A DNA stretch of 64,000 bases from Chrysomallon squamiferum (GCA_012295275.1 CM022665.1:14287476-14351475); one strand, 5' to 3'; shown: positions 47,051 through 60,770, counted from the first letter of the stretch. Made by a program: numbers and translations. The notes: generated by a model from the letters alone, not told the origin.

Positions 47051-48683
47051 GTAATTAATATTTATATTTTTGGGTGTAGTGTGTGTATAGCTTTATGTAT
47101 TTATTTTTTGTGTGTGTATTTGGTGTAAGTCATTATAATTTGCAAATTTTGTAAAACCAATAGCTGGGAAAAGCATTTTAAGCATATAACACAGCAACAG
47201 GAACTTGTTAGAATATAAACACTGCTATAGTTCTTTTCTATGAATAGTCTTTTATCTCACGATCATGATGTTACATTTCTTTCATGTAAATAGTGTTATA
47301 TATCTTTGACATAAATATGGTTATGCAATTACATTAAATACACTTATGATAATGTATGTAAACAACATTACATTTCAAGTGCACTGTTTGTGTGTGGTCT
47401 GTGTTTTATCAGTCTTACACAAGCTACGTCTTCCTTTGTCTGCATTCTACCTCACATCCTTCCACCTGGCTTGTACATTCCATAGTTCTAATGAAGCAGT
47501 ATTGCCTCAGATTCCAGTCCTGGAGTATTTGGTACCAGCCGGTAATTGGAAAATAATTTTGTTCTTGGGCAGTAAAGTACACTTAAAGTAAATCAGAGGG
47601 TGGCTGTAAAAGTGTTGGTTAACTTAAACAAATCTTCAAGGCATTATTGAAGGCATGATTAACAAAGGTTATATATTCACCTTAACTGTTCGAAGCAGTT
47701 GACATTATGGATGAATCCTTGAACAGTGTTAGACAAAATTAATGATTTCTATAAAATCCCTTCTCAGTTTAAAGTATCCAGATTGACCATCAACAATTGA
47801 TTATTTGATTAATTTATCAGAAAAGCATACTATGCCAGGGTCTTTTGTATATCTACAACATAGCACTAGTTGGAATGGGAATTTGTTCATTGGCTTCATT
47901 GAGCAGTGAGCAGATAAATATTAGCTGTTACGCCTCAGGCAGTTGGCCTTGTTTTCTGAATTTTAACTTGCCTTTATTGTTGACAAGTAGCAAGTCTATC
48001 AGGGAGTTGATATTTTGTTACACATGATACCGTTAGATGGTTTAATAGCAAGGGGTGTCTCATTGTGTTTTGAAAAATGGAGGTGTTTTATTATTCTGTT
48101 AGTTATGCACTGATAGCACAGTCAGGTGAATCATGCCTTTGGACTAATCCATCTTTTTTAAAACAGTCAAAAGAGTACCGCTAGTGTGATGTGCTTCAGT
48201 GATTTAGGTGAAATGCCTTTTTATTTTATATTAGTTGAGAAATTTAATACCTGTATAAAAGTTTTTATTCAAAATCTTGTTTCTTAATTTTTAATTTTTT
48301 TTTTGTTAAGAAAATTTAAAATTTTATAGGCACTTCTTACAGCTATTGGTGCTTTTGTAAAATTTGTAAAAATTTTATTTTATTATTTTTTAATATTTTT
48401 ATTTCTAATATTTACAAAATCTAAGCTTGTATTTATAATTAAATTGCATAGGAATGATACTTAGTTTATGCAGCCACCTACTGCTTCATGCTTAATTTTC
48501 ATACTCATTAAAGTCTGGGAATTTTGTTTGATTTAAGACATTCCATCCCTAGCCAGTGCTTATTGGTTGGTTTATCAAAGCTGCTGGCATGTAGGCCTAC
48601 TTCCTGTCTTTGGGAAGATGACTATAAAATATTTCTTGTTGTTCATAAACAAAAGAAAAACTCATTTTATATTTTATTATTGG

Positions 48684-48685
<2 letters not shown>

Positions 48686-48736
<51 letters not shown>
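48686..48736. repeat. (CA)n microsatellite
   Basis: About 25 units. Confidence 0.95.
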
Positions 48737-48738
<2 letters not shown>

Positions 48739-49053
48739 ACATACATCTGACAATTTAAAATGTTTTATATATATGAAATAGGTAAAACATATTTGAATAA
48801 CAGATGCTATTTTTAAAAACAGCTAAATATAAGTATGTTGCCCAAAGGCACATAGTTTAATAACACAAATTCTTTATTTGAGATTGTAGTGAAAGGTCAC
48901 AGTATTTTTTTTCACTGAAATGTTCTGAATATAAATGTAGAAGAAAGTCTGAAGAGGTCCTAAAACTAAAAAATAATTCATGAAGCCTATTTAAAGCATA
49001 ACATCTTAATACTTTACCACATTAACAAAACTAAATGTTATGAAAATAACCTT

Positions 49054-49092
<39 letters not shown>

Positions 49093-51592
49093 CCCCATCT
49101 TCTTTCTGTTAAATATTCGGGCTGGTAAATCATCACATGTGTAACTCATAGTTTCAAAAATATCAAACATCTGCAATTCACCTTGGTTCATTTACAAAGA
49201 AAATTAGTTTATTAGGATCTTTTTTGGATCAGTCAGTCCAAGTGCAAGGAGTATAGAAATAGGATGTACATTTTGAATTAACAGCCAAGAATGTTTAGTG
49301 CTGAATTTAAATATGGCAAAGTCCCGAGTTTTGTGAAGCTGTAGAAATTTGGCAAGTACTAACATAAAATTGTTAGTTGAAAGTTTGACAGAAACCTTCA
49401 CACTTAAGCTGTAACAGTATATTTTGTGATTTAATATTGGTACATCAGGTTTTTTATGTTTTAAAGTGGTTTATTTCTTACTGGATGGCACCATTTTTAT
49501 TATTTCATGATGCTGTAGATGATTAATGTTATTTAAAATGTTATTTATATGTCACACATATGTCGCACTGGGGCAAACCATTTTCAGTGTAATAGATGAT
49601 TATTTATAATAATATATTGGTACAGACCTTTTTCAGTGTAACTTAGTTTGAGATTGTTTATATATATTCTTTAATTAATTTAAACTTGTTTAACTTACAA
49701 CTTAAATAAACCTTGTCTTGTTAATATTTCTGTTTTTCTCTTTATATTTGTGTAAACAGCTTTACAATTATGAAACCTGATGCTGCACTTATCAGTGGAT
49801 TTTCTACATGCATTTATGTTACCCCAAAGGCATGAAAGCACACACCACAGCCTTTAATAATTAATTACTCAGATACTGGTTTCCCAAAATAACTCCAAAA
49901 CATAAAAGTACATTAATAATTTTTTTTTTTCTTTGTTGATAGTGAAACAGTTACTAAAATTTTTAATGGAGGCACTGACCCAAAACATGCCTGCATAGCA
50001 GCTGGGTAAGCTGGATAATGTTACCTGTACCGTTACGTAGAAACATTATCTGAGACATTTAAAAAAAAAAAAAGAAAAAAAAAGAATAATTGAATGGCAT
50101 CATTTTTCCCTAGGTGTTTTCAATAGCTCCAGATTGTATTAATGAAGAATATAAGAACAGAAAAAGCCAGTATTGTGTTTCTGTAGTTAACAATTTTCAA
50201 ATTAAAAATGACCTGTTGGAGTTATTATATAAAGAATATATTGTATTCAGAGTATTTCTTGAAAACAAGTTATGGTAATGTGACGAAAAATGTTTGTGTA
50301 AAATGAAAATGAAAATGTTGAACACTTTCTGAAAATGAAACTGATGTATAAAGGTATGTTTTTAAAAATTTTTTTTAACAAGTTAACAGGAAGAATGAAA
50401 ATTTTAAGTGTCAACTATTTAATACAAAAGAGCAAATATGGCACATTTAATGTTCTACTCCTGCTGAAAAGCAGTATAGTATCTTTTGGGTGCAGCTTGC
50501 CATGGATTGGAAAGCACATAACAGATGCTTTGATAAAACCAGATAGGTTGGAACAGGACATCAGTCTAAAACTGATTACTGAGCTGTAGCTGCTTTCTTT
50601 TTGTTAATGATTAATAGTGTAATGAAAGTGGTATATCATTGTTTTAAGATTGAATAGTGTTTACAACATTTATAATGTATTTGTTGTTTGCTGCTGTTGC
50701 ATATCCAATCATTCGCCAAAGTCTTTGATAATATTTACAGTGATCACTAAGGTTAATGGTTGTTTTAAGGTCCAAATTATTTGAAAATTGGTTGTGTTGA
50801 TAGTGTTCTTTCTTTTTATTAGGAATTGCAGTCAGCTGTTTATTTAGCAGATTAATAGGTTACACAATAATTTGTGCATACTCTTTAAATAAATACTCAT
50901 AAAGTAAGTTCTTTATATCCACGTTAGAGAAGACAACTTTTAATAGGAAATGCTAAATGCAGTAAAATATACTAACGTAAAATTCCATAGTGTTAGCTAA
51001 ATTAGATGTATGTGCAACGGGGTAATCAAATGTGGATATGCTGCAATTTATAAAACATTTCAGTAAATGCAGGTTTGATTATCAAAAGCATTGTTGACTG
51101 AGATACATTTACTAGGATTTACTAAATATTATGAAACATATCTTAAGCAACAAATTACAAGTGTTTTAAGGAAATCAGTGAAAATCATATTTAACAATTT
51201 GGGAAAAACAAAGACTATATTGAAATTGTGGACATTTGTATAATTTTATATTGATAATAGACCATATCATTTATTTCTGTTTCTACTTTTAAAAAATTAT
51301 TTATTTCATAATGGTCCAGACCATTTACACGCATGCACGCACACACACACACACACACATACATACATTATGTACAAAATATGTTATTTAATATATTTAT
51401 TACATACTGATACCTCACATTTACATTATTCTGTGACAGCCCCTTATTTAGACTGTTTAATCTTATTAGAATTACCTTATTTCATGATTATTTATATTAC
51501 ATTAGTACATTCCAGAATGTGTTTTTGTGTGTGTATATATATATATTAATTATATATATTTATTTATCTTCAGAAGCAGTGATTTGCACATG

Positions 51593-52864
51593 ATGGGTTG
51601 CAGCTTCTCTCGCAGTAATGGAAGGGAGACAAACACAAGAGTGTTCCGTGTGTACAATGTGGATGATCAGGGCTTAGAACTAAACCCTGGCAAGATTGAA
51701 GTTGGGGACACAGATCTCATTCTGTATCAGCGTGGAAAGGAGCCCATCCGTTGGCCCCTGCGTTGTCTAAGGAGATATGGCTTTGATGCTGAGTTATTCT
51801 CATTTGAAAGTGGGCGGCGTTGTCCCACTGGTGCTGGGATCTATGCCTTCAAGTGCCGCAATGCTGAATCATTATTCAACATGGTGCAGGAGTGTATTCA
51901 GCGGGCAGGCCAGGAGGATGTTAATCGTGCTAGTCAGAACATTCTTGGTCCTTCCAGTCGCCCTAATAGTAGGCCACAGTCTATGAATGACAACCATGAC
52001 ATGTACAGGGTTGTTGTAGTTGGTGGGGGTACTGGTGGAGGAGGTAGTGGTGTTGCTGGAAGAAGCAGCTCAGTAGGTAGTGCTAATGGGATGCATTTGT
52101 ACATTAATGGGTCAGTCATACCAGAGCCAAATCATGAGTACATCAATACTGGGATTCCTACATCCAGTCCTCTTATGATGGATCAGACATCAGCTCTGTT
52201 TGACTTCCTTCACAATCCTCAGATACAGGCTGCTTCTCCAGAACCTGCTGTCAACTATGCTGTACTGGACCTACCAAAGAGCAATGAGAACTTAGTTGCA
52301 TTGTGTGATGATGCTAGTGCTACTGGACAGGACAGTATTGCTGACTCTAGAGTTGAGATCAGCAGCATGTCTGGTGCTGTTGGAGCTGATGATGTCGTTT
52401 TCTTGTCACAGGATGGAGATGGTGCAGCTGATTCTGATTGTACTGCCTGTCCCATGTATATTAACATTGGTTCTGAAGTGTTCTTTTCATCGAAAGACAA
52501 GGGTTTGCCAAATGGATTGAGTATCAAACCATCAGCAGATCACAATTATGCAAATCTGGGTCTGCCAGATGGAACTCCTCCACGTTCTCGCCACAAGGAG
52601 GTGGTCAAGGTAAACTATATTCAGCTCGACTTGAAGAACCAGTGCTCTGAAAACATCACTAATGGTGTGCTGGCATCACCAACCTCTGCAAACAGTCTGA
52701 GCCTCTTCTCTGAGTCGCCATGCAGGAAGACAGAAAGCTATGCTATGATTGACTTTGACAAGACAGTTGCTCTGTCAAACACAGCCAAAAATGTTGACGA
52801 CTTGAGAGTGGAACCAGGTGTGCGCAAAACGAGACACAATTCAGTTATTCCAAATCTTCATTAG
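51593..52864 (+). CDS. FRS2: FRS2-type docking protein, complete, single coding exon
   Basis: 423 residues. The start is the second of two adjacent ATGs because it gives MGCSFSRS, an N-myristoylation and palmitoylation signal. Residues 15-105 form an IRS-type PTB domain with CLRRYGFDAELFSFESGRRC and GIYAFKC, almost as in vertebrate FRS2/FRS3. The linker has a Gly run (144-155) and four YxN motifs (Y170, Y183, Y289, Y319) of the GRB2-binding kind. Two C-terminal YxxL/I sites (Y342 NYIQLDL, Y383 SYAMIDF) sit where FRS2 binds SHP2, and Y222 (NYAVLDL) is similar. The end, RKTRHNS, is the family signature. It would link activated FGF-type receptors to Ras/ERK at the plasma membrane. An acceptor (ATCTTCAG) at 51573 opens the exon, so the whole protein is intron-free while the 5' UTR is spliced. 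Confidence 0.95.
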   Translation: MGCSFSRSNGRETNTRVFRVYNVDDQGLELNPGKIEVGDTDLILYQRGKEPIRWPLRCLRRYGFDAELFSFESGRRCPTGAGIYAFKCRNAESLFNMVQECIQRAGQEDVNRASQNILGPSSRPNSRPQSMNDNHDMYRVVVVGGGTGGGGSGVAGRSSSVGSANGMHLYINGSVIPEPNHEYINTGIPTSSPLMMDQTSALFDFLHNPQIQAASPEPAVNYAVLDLPKSNENLVALCDDASATGQDSIADSRVEISSMSGAVGADDVVFLSQDGDGAADSDCTACPMYINIGSEVFFSSKDKGLPNGLSIKPSADHNYANLGLPDGTPPRSRHKEVVKVNYIQLDLKNQCSENITNGVLASPTSANSLSLFSESPCRKTESYAMIDFDKTVALSNTAKNVDDLRVEPGVRKTRHNSVIPNLH

Positions 52865-53011
52865 CAGTTGCCATGACAGTTGTATTAACATTCATAGCTT
52901 GATGAGTTGTATACTTTTATCAGTGTTGTGCAGATATCATCCAGTTTTATTTTTTATGAAAACCACAAATTGTACTTTTTATCATGAGACTGCTCTGAAT
53001 TTATTTTTTGT

Positions 53012-53017
53012 AATAAA
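53012..53017 (+). terminator. Candidate FRS2 poly(A) signal
   Basis: AATAAA 148 bases after the stop, followed by a T-rich stretch. A longer 3' UTR using later AATAAA words cannot be excluded. Confidence 0.4.
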
Positions 53018-53292
53018 GCTCTTTCTATTTGCCCCATACAAGCAATATAATGTTGAAAAAGAAAGAAATTTGGTGCAGTTACATAAAAAAACACCCAGCT
53101 GTATTCATTATGTATATAATATGTGAAGTTGTTTTGAATACTCAGAAAAAGGACTTGATCTTAAGAGTAGCCCAGGGTATTTTGGCTGCCACAGAAAAAA
53201 AAAAAAAAAAAAAAAATAACGTCTGCTCAGAAGCTCATGTTTTATTTTATGGTGATTAATTGTTTAATTTTAATATATATTTTTTTTATTTG

Positions 53293-53323
<31 letters not shown>

Positions 53324-54245
53324 CTAAATAATATATCATGCCAAGAGAGGTAAAAGCTACATGAAAACTTTATGGAGGATAGGAAATCTTGTTTTTGTAG
53401 AATTTTTGTTATTAAAAATAATCATTACATTTTATATATGTTTGTTGTAGAAAAAAATTAGTTTTTATTTTATCTAGTTGATATCTTTGACTTTATAACA
53501 TTTAAAACTTTTAACATCATATTACAAGTTTATTAAATTCATTATATTGTTTTATTCTTTCTTTTATTATTATTATTATTAATCTTTTTAACATAAAAAG
53601 GAAAAAAAGAAAATTACACAGACATGTAATACAGTATAATAAATGTTGATCATATTAAAAATAATTATTAATTTTGTCACAAGATTTAAAAGTTCTTTAT
53701 AACCAGTATTTTATGTTTATGATTACTTGTGAATAATGAAATATGTGACTTTTTATTATTATTACTATTTTTCTTAAATTTCTTCTTAGTATTTCTTTTA
53801 GTTTATATTTTAAGAGCATCAGTTATCTTATATTTCATACCTGCATAAAACATATTGAACATTTCATAACAAATTTTTACCTTTTATTTCTCAGAATTAT
53901 CAAAATTGAATTTGAAAAATATTAAGTTTGGAATTATGTTATTTTTTAAATTTCTGTTCGTGCAGCATCATTCATAGTGTAAAGTATTTCTCATGATTCA
54001 TGATTCATAATAAAAAATATTTTGCAATAATTATGACAAATTTTACTCCTGTGAAGTATTTCTGAATATGTGTGTTATTGTAATAATAATTATATTAAAA
54101 CTATAACAGTATTTTGTAATAAATTATTTACAGTGAGAGTAATCTATCCTTATTCAGTTTAATACTAACAGTGGTAGGAGTGATCTCCCATACTGTTTGT
54201 GTGTTGAGATTTCCAGTTACATTTTGTTAAATACAATTTTGTTTT

Positions 54246-54291
<46 letters not shown>

Positions 54292-55689
54292 TAATAATAA
54301 CAAATTTATATGGTAAAGAGTTTTCACTCAGATTTTGGTGTCAGTATTCCTTTAAATGGTGCAGACATCATACAGTATTAGTATTTTGTGTTCAAGTCTG
54401 GATGACTTCAAAAGAAGTCTGTCCTGTTTGTAAGGAGAGATTCAGATAGATAAACTTCACAGATGCCTATGGTAGTGCTAACAGATACCCTAAATATACT
54501 TTATATACTTTCAAGTGAATGTTTTTTTCTTTTTTTTCTTAAAGTTTACCTGTTGTCATGCTTACAAATAGTTAAAAATATTTTGTGTACTTACAAATAA
54601 TTATTGTATTTGTTTATAGATATGAGATTGTTGGTATGACAATAATGTGAAATGTCAATAATGATTTTTGGAGAATGCCATTTTCTTTTTTAAAGACTTA
54701 TTATTATTATTTTTTTTATTTTTTTTTATATTTTAATACTTTTGGTTTTCTGTCAGTATTTTTTACTAGCAGTGAAGTATTTCTGTGTAAACAGAACTTG
54801 ATGGGTCACCACTTTATCAGTTACCTGATATAAATTGCATCTAGTCATGGGTTGTTAATGTGTTTGTATTCACAGTGAATTGAATATATATATATGTCTC
54901 TTTAACTTAGTGCAACTGTAGTTATTTATTGCTTTATTAATACTATTTCATTGTGTATTGACACAGTTGTGTTGTATGCAGCCATACATACTGTATGTAG
55001 CACAGTTCCACTGTATCAAGCAGAATTCATCGCTGCATTGGCTGTTACTGATGTATTATATTTTGTGACATGCCAGTAATAGTGAAGATTTCAGTTATCA
55101 CAAGGCTTAGTAACATCTGCACTCATCTAGACAAACTGCAGATCATTTTGTGAAAGTCTGGCCTGAGATATGATAGACTGCAAGATCAATCCTTATCAAT
55201 GCACCCATTGAGCTATTTCCCATTCCTGCCATTATCCTGTGACAAATTTACAATGGTGGTCATATTTACACAGTTTGGGAAAATTCATTTAAGAGATGCT
55301 TTGCTGCTGTTGGAAATAATTTGGGATGTTTCCTCTGAAATTTATATGTTGGAAAGTACTTGAATATTACATTAAACATAAAAAATAGAACCTATACAGA
55401 CAGACAGAACAGGAAGTATTACCAGTATTTAATCAGTAAAATGAACAAGTATATAAAATGTATTTAGGTTATATTTGCACCAGTGACTTTAAATCTTTGT
55501 TATTTCAGTTTAGTTGTTAAAAAAGTCATTGACATGTTGGGTAATTTTTTATTTTCTGTTTATTAAAATCAGTCTTCAAAAACAATTAAGAACATGCCAG
55601 AATTCTGTAGAAAAAAAAACAACATTTAAATTTTCACATATTACTTACTTTTGAAAATAACTTTTCTTGTAAAAATGTCTTCAAGAATA

Positions 55690-55940
55690 AGAATACAGTT
55701 GTCATAGGTTTTAAGAATGTAATATTGTTGCTGGTCTTAGAATAATATAATACAATGATTGTCACAGGAAAATGAAGTGGTTGTTGCAGGCATTAGTATC
55801 ATGATGTGGTTGTTACAGGTGCCAGAAACATGGTGTAGTTGTCATATTTGTTAGGAAAATGATGTGGTGTTTGCAGGTATTACAAACATGATGTGGTATT
55901 ATTATTGCAGATGTAGCAGTTCAACATGGTTGTACATGTT
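55690..55940. repeat. Degenerate repeat (atgatgtggttgt-tacaggt)
   Basis: The phrase (a)tgatgtggttgtt(a/g)caggt recurs in diverged form at about 55769, 55801, 55830, 55859 and 55889, roughly every 30 bases. Confidence 0.5.
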
Positions 55941-58900
55941 GGCAATAAGAATGGTTGTTTTAGAATAGTTTTCAGTTACAGTCATGCACTGGTTGTGAGA
56001 GGTTTGTAGTATTTTCAGTTATATTTTTGTTACTGATTTCAGTGTGTGTTATATTTTAGTTATTTGATGTCAGTGTGTTATATTTAAGGTTTTTCCTGAG
56101 AAGACAGATATTTTATTGTTCTGACAAACAGAAAATTAGATTAATAACACATTTTCAGTATTTTGCATTACATATGTTTATATGTATAAATATTTTCTGT
56201 TTTGTTATCACACACAAATATACACATACATAATATATCAATTATATATCTTTTAATTTATTCTGACACCCAGATGCACACATACATATATCCAGTATTC
56301 TCAATGTGTAAAAAAAAGATAAAAATAAATGAATCAAATAACAAAACAAAACAAACAAGAATAGAATTTTTCTTTTGATTTTTTTTTTGTGTGATATTAA
56401 GAGATAGATACAAAATGTAGTAAATGTATTTTTAATCAGATACTTTTTATTTTTATTTAAGCCATTGGTCATTTTGTCATATTTTAATTGATACGTCATA
56501 GCACAGGAATACAAAATCAGTCCAGGTGAGGAATTCCTGATAGAAAAACATTTTATTTAATATTTTTTTCATTTTTACAAATAAATACAATGATTTGTTT
56601 TCTTATCAAAACTCCCAGAAATTTGTTTCATACTCTTTTTTTTTTTGTACAGTAAAAAAGAAAAAGGTACTATCTTGAACTAATTACAGATTTTCATTTT
56701 TAAGTTGACTGAATTACAGTTTTCTTTGAATTCATTTTTAATTTTCTTTATTATTTATTTTTTAAGTTGACAGAATACATCTCATCTTGTTTTTAATTCA
56801 CATTTTAATTTTATTTGGTCATATAAATAGAACATTAAACTTTGACAGAACCAATTATGAATTTTAATACTATTTTTTTTAATCTTTATTGTATTTTCTT
56901 TTAAATTTAGAATGGCCTTTTTGTTAAACAAAGGAATAATATAAATACACTTTATACATCCAAATAATTCTTTCTTGTTCAAATCATATTGAATAAATCG
57001 TCTTTATTCATATTGTGTATTATCAAATATTGTTTGTTTCTTGTTACAGCATGTATTTGGCAGTATGAATAATTAGTCTGTATACTTGAAAATATTGTTT
57101 TGTTTCTTTCTACAAGGTTCAAGCAGATTATTAATGGTAGCTTTGGGTTTTTTGTCATCAGTTTTGGCTGATAATGAAATATGACAACAAGTTAACAAGT
57201 CTAAGAGCGTGCATCTTGAGTCTATATAATCAGTTTAGTAATAATACCTAATTAGTAATGATAACTAAATTGTTTTCAATATGATTTTTTTTTATACAGC
57301 CTACTTCTGGTTCACAACTTTTTAACAGCAAGCTAGTGATGTCTCTTCCTTTAGTTGTTAAATTCAATCTTGGAAAATACTGATTTAATTTTGGCAACCT
57401 TTACCAACTTTAAGGCAAAAAGTCTTCCAAGATTTTATTTTAATATTAAATATTAAAACTGTTGAGTATATTAAATATTTGACATTATTAAAATTATTAA
57501 AATTACAGTCTTGTAATATTAAAATATTAAGTTTTAAAAACTTGTATTTTAATGAATGTTTGACATCAGAAGAAACCCATCATCACTGTTGGTCCAAGAA
57601 ACATGAGGATTTATTCCACATTGTTGACAGCACTGTTATATTTTCCCTTGACATTTCAGTATAAGAAATGACACAAAAAGAAAAGTCTTACAATAACAGT
57701 CTCAGTTTATTTCCTAAGTCTTGTAAATATATCAACATTTTATTACAAGTAAGAGAATCATGTGGAAGTATATAAAATGTACTGAGACTATTGTTCAATC
57801 TATCACAGGTAGACATATATTTAAAAAGGGGAAAAAACAATAAAACAATAATAGGAATAGTAAACATTACAGGAGAAACAAGAATATTTTTATTATTGAA
57901 TTAAAAAACTAATAATTTTCATCATCGTGTATGTATACATTTGCAAATTACTTCTTTTAAAACTTCATATGACATATTTGTTTTTTGTGTTGACATTTTA
58001 AATTCATATAAAAATATTTGTTATCGAAACTTTTATGTTTCTTGTTAAAGTTAATTTATTATTTTTACTTACAGGGCTGTTTTGGATAATCTTGTATTTG
58101 TCAATTTTAGGACAAAATCATTTTTAATATATAATTTTATTTGCTTTTTTATGAGTTTTGATACTTCATACTTGTAAATGTGTGATAATGTTCTAACCAA
58201 TTTTCAGCAATTTTCAATTATTAGCATTTTGTTTTACCTGTAATTCTTTTATATCTTGGTTTTATTTTTACAATGTTATAATTTTCAAACATTAGTGATT
58301 TAGAAGCCACAAGTGACATGTGAAAAATGTACATTTAACAAGCCTATTTAACATTTTGTTTTTGCCACATAAAGTCATATTCTGGACTTAGATCATGAGT
58401 ATTATTATTTTACAATAATAATGTATTACAAGCCACAAATCTCATGTGAAAATCTTTTACATTTAACATTTTGTTCTTGGCATGTATTGTTGACTATTTG
58501 TATTATTTTTTATTTGTATTTACTTTTTCTACAAACCACAGTGTATATTATTGATGCAAAATGTTTGAAGGTTGTTTTTATTTGTGTTTCTTTCAGTACT
58601 TATTTGTAACAATAGTTTATCCAGTTACCAATAAGCATTACTGATGAAATTGGAATAAAAGTAAAAATACAAACTGAGATACAGTCATTCTAGGAATTAA
58701 ACAATAAAAATAATGAGATTTAAATAAATAAATAAATTAATAAATAAATAAAGAAAAAGATTGTTACTAGTCTTTTGTCTGATAAAAATAATGTGTAAAA
58801 AAATGTTCAGTATTATAAAATATAATAAAACATTTTTTAATTTGCAAAATATATCTTGATTGAGCCATATATTAAAATTGTAAGCATTATTTTAATGCAC

Positions 58901-58972
58901 TGAAATGGAATGTTATTTAGAGATGTTGTATATTTGTCATAATTATGGCTCATAATCTATTAAAAAAAAAAA

Positions 58973-59046
58973 TTAATTGTAATGAAAACAAAAAAGGATT
59001 ATAAAATTTTTTTTTAATTGTAATGAAAACAAAAAAGGATTATAAA
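58973..59046. repeat. 34-base tandem duplication
   Basis: Two identical copies of ttaattgtaatgaaaacaaa and the following aaaggattataaaa, separated by 7 T-rich bases. Confidence 0.9.
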
Positions 59047-60067
59047 AAAGATGTTTATATTACATAACAGAATTAAAAGAAAAATATTTTCAGGTAAATT
59101 GTAAATGTAATTTTAAACAGATAACTATTTTAATTCATTATGGTTGTTATTCAAAGATTATATATAATTATAAAATATGTTATATTGAGTAAAATTTTAA
59201 AATATGTAAATGTTTTAATATATTCTAATCTAATACGGTTGTTGTTCAAACAGTATATTTAATAGACATTAAAAAATATACACTGTTATAAAATATATAG
59301 GGCTAGGAAAATACGTTTGGTCAAATATTTAATGAAATTTTAAGTAATTTAAATTTTTAATATAAACTGAAAGATGGTGAAATATAAGACTTTAGAATAT
59401 GTTTCTGACTTTCTGTTATAATATTAGATAACCCAGTGTTAACAAATAGCTAAATGTTTATATGGAATCTAAACAAAAGTTTGAAGTCTTCAAATAAAGC
59501 GTGAATTTTTTTTAAAGTAATAATATAAATACAATAAGCTAAAAGATAAAACATTTTTCACATCCATCATCAGAAATTCATGTTTTCCTAAGATGACCAA
59601 AAATGAAATGTTTTTGTTTTGAAAAAATACCACAAAAAGTTAGAAATGATTAATGTAAATGAATATCTCCTGGTGTCTTGTTGTTTCTATAGTAATTCCA
59701 GTTTGTTACTCATGTCCATAGTTTTATTTAGAAGACTGTTGAAAATCATTGTTGAAAGATAAACATTTTAAAAAGTGGTTTGTGTGGTAAAAATACTTGT
59801 ATATTTTGTACTTTAGATTGAAAGAAGAAATTCTTAAAAAGTGCATTTAATGAAGCATGTGCAATACATTTTATTCTGATGTGTTCATTGGTTTTCAGTT
59901 TTATTTTTATTACTTGTAATGTTGTCTATAACTCTTGTGTACAGTGTAACAAATGTAGATTTGTACTTATACTTACTATTTAATGTTACTGCTTCAGTTA
60001 AATTGTAAAATTTAGTGTACAGACTGTCAAACTTCAGAACTATTGAGATATTACTTATTGAGATCTC

Positions 60068-60169
60068 AGTATAAAAATAATTATCTAGATAAAGCTTTAT
60101 TTCAGTGTAAACACTGAAATATTTTTATACTGTTTTATTTCAGTGTTACATTGAAATAAAACTTTATCT
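60068..60169. repeat. Nested inverted repeats
   Basis: AGTATAAAAATA (60068-60079) pairs with 60120-60131. AGATAAAGCTTTATTTCA (60087-60104) pairs with 60152-60169, with one mismatch in 18. Inside are hairpins at 60099-60120 (arms ATTTCAGTGT) and 60132-60162 (arms GTTTTATTTCA). Confidence 0.8.
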
Positions 60170-60627
60170 ATGACACTATATTGCATAACATGATGCTGTG
60201 AGTATATAAAATAAAAATGAAGATATACCAGTGCATGTTTTTTGTGTCACCATCATTATGGTGTACATGTTTGGTACAGTTTAATGATATTTAATGAATA
60301 TTCATAATCACATATTAAATAAATTTTGATTTATTTAATGATACGGTACAAACTATGTTTGTGAAAATTAAACAGTTGTATATCATCCATGTATCTATAG
60401 TGTTTACTGCTCATTGTAATAATGTACAGAGTTACTTACTGCATGTATATACTGAGATTTGTTATTAGGTTTCTGCTGTATTAACAAGATAGAGAAAGTA
60501 TTGGTTAATGTGTTTTGACTGGATTTTTACAAATTTGAGACATTACAGAATTTCTCTTTGTCCCGCAAGACATTACGAATTTGTTACAAGAAACTTTACT
60601 GACATGCTCATGTCTTAGAGCCATTGA

Positions 60628-60770
60628 CTTGTGTCACAGAGACATTGCTGACACACAATTGTGTCACAGAGACATTGCTGACACACTTGAGTCACAGAGA
60701 CATTGCTGACACACTTGAGTCACAGAGACAGTGCTGACACACTTGTGTCACACAGACATTGCTGACAGAG
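60628..60770. repeat. 28-bp minisatellite, about 5 copies
   Basis: Unit gtcacagagacattgctgac followed by acacttga/gtgt. Where complete, each unit begins TGTGTCA and ends TGACACA, which are inverted copies. It is not a CRISPR array: there are no unique spacers. Confidence 0.9.

Larger units (their letters stand above)
36178..51573. other. Long proposed FRS2 5' introns
   Basis: T-rich on the plus strand, as expected for plus-strand introns. Contains (CA)n at 40352 and 48686, (TA)n at 41250 and 46450, a degenerate repeat at 44135-44340, and an unexplained less AT-rich stretch at 37030-37780. No other coding region recognised. Confidence 0.4.

Noticed and set aside
51527-51592. Upstream extension of the FRS2 frame (extra 22 residues)
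   Set aside because: It runs through the TATATA-rich intron and the splice acceptor; the MGCSFSRS start fits myristoylation.
60628-60770. CRISPR-like regular repeats
   Set aside because: The units are contiguous with no unique spacers, and the DNA is animal nuclear.
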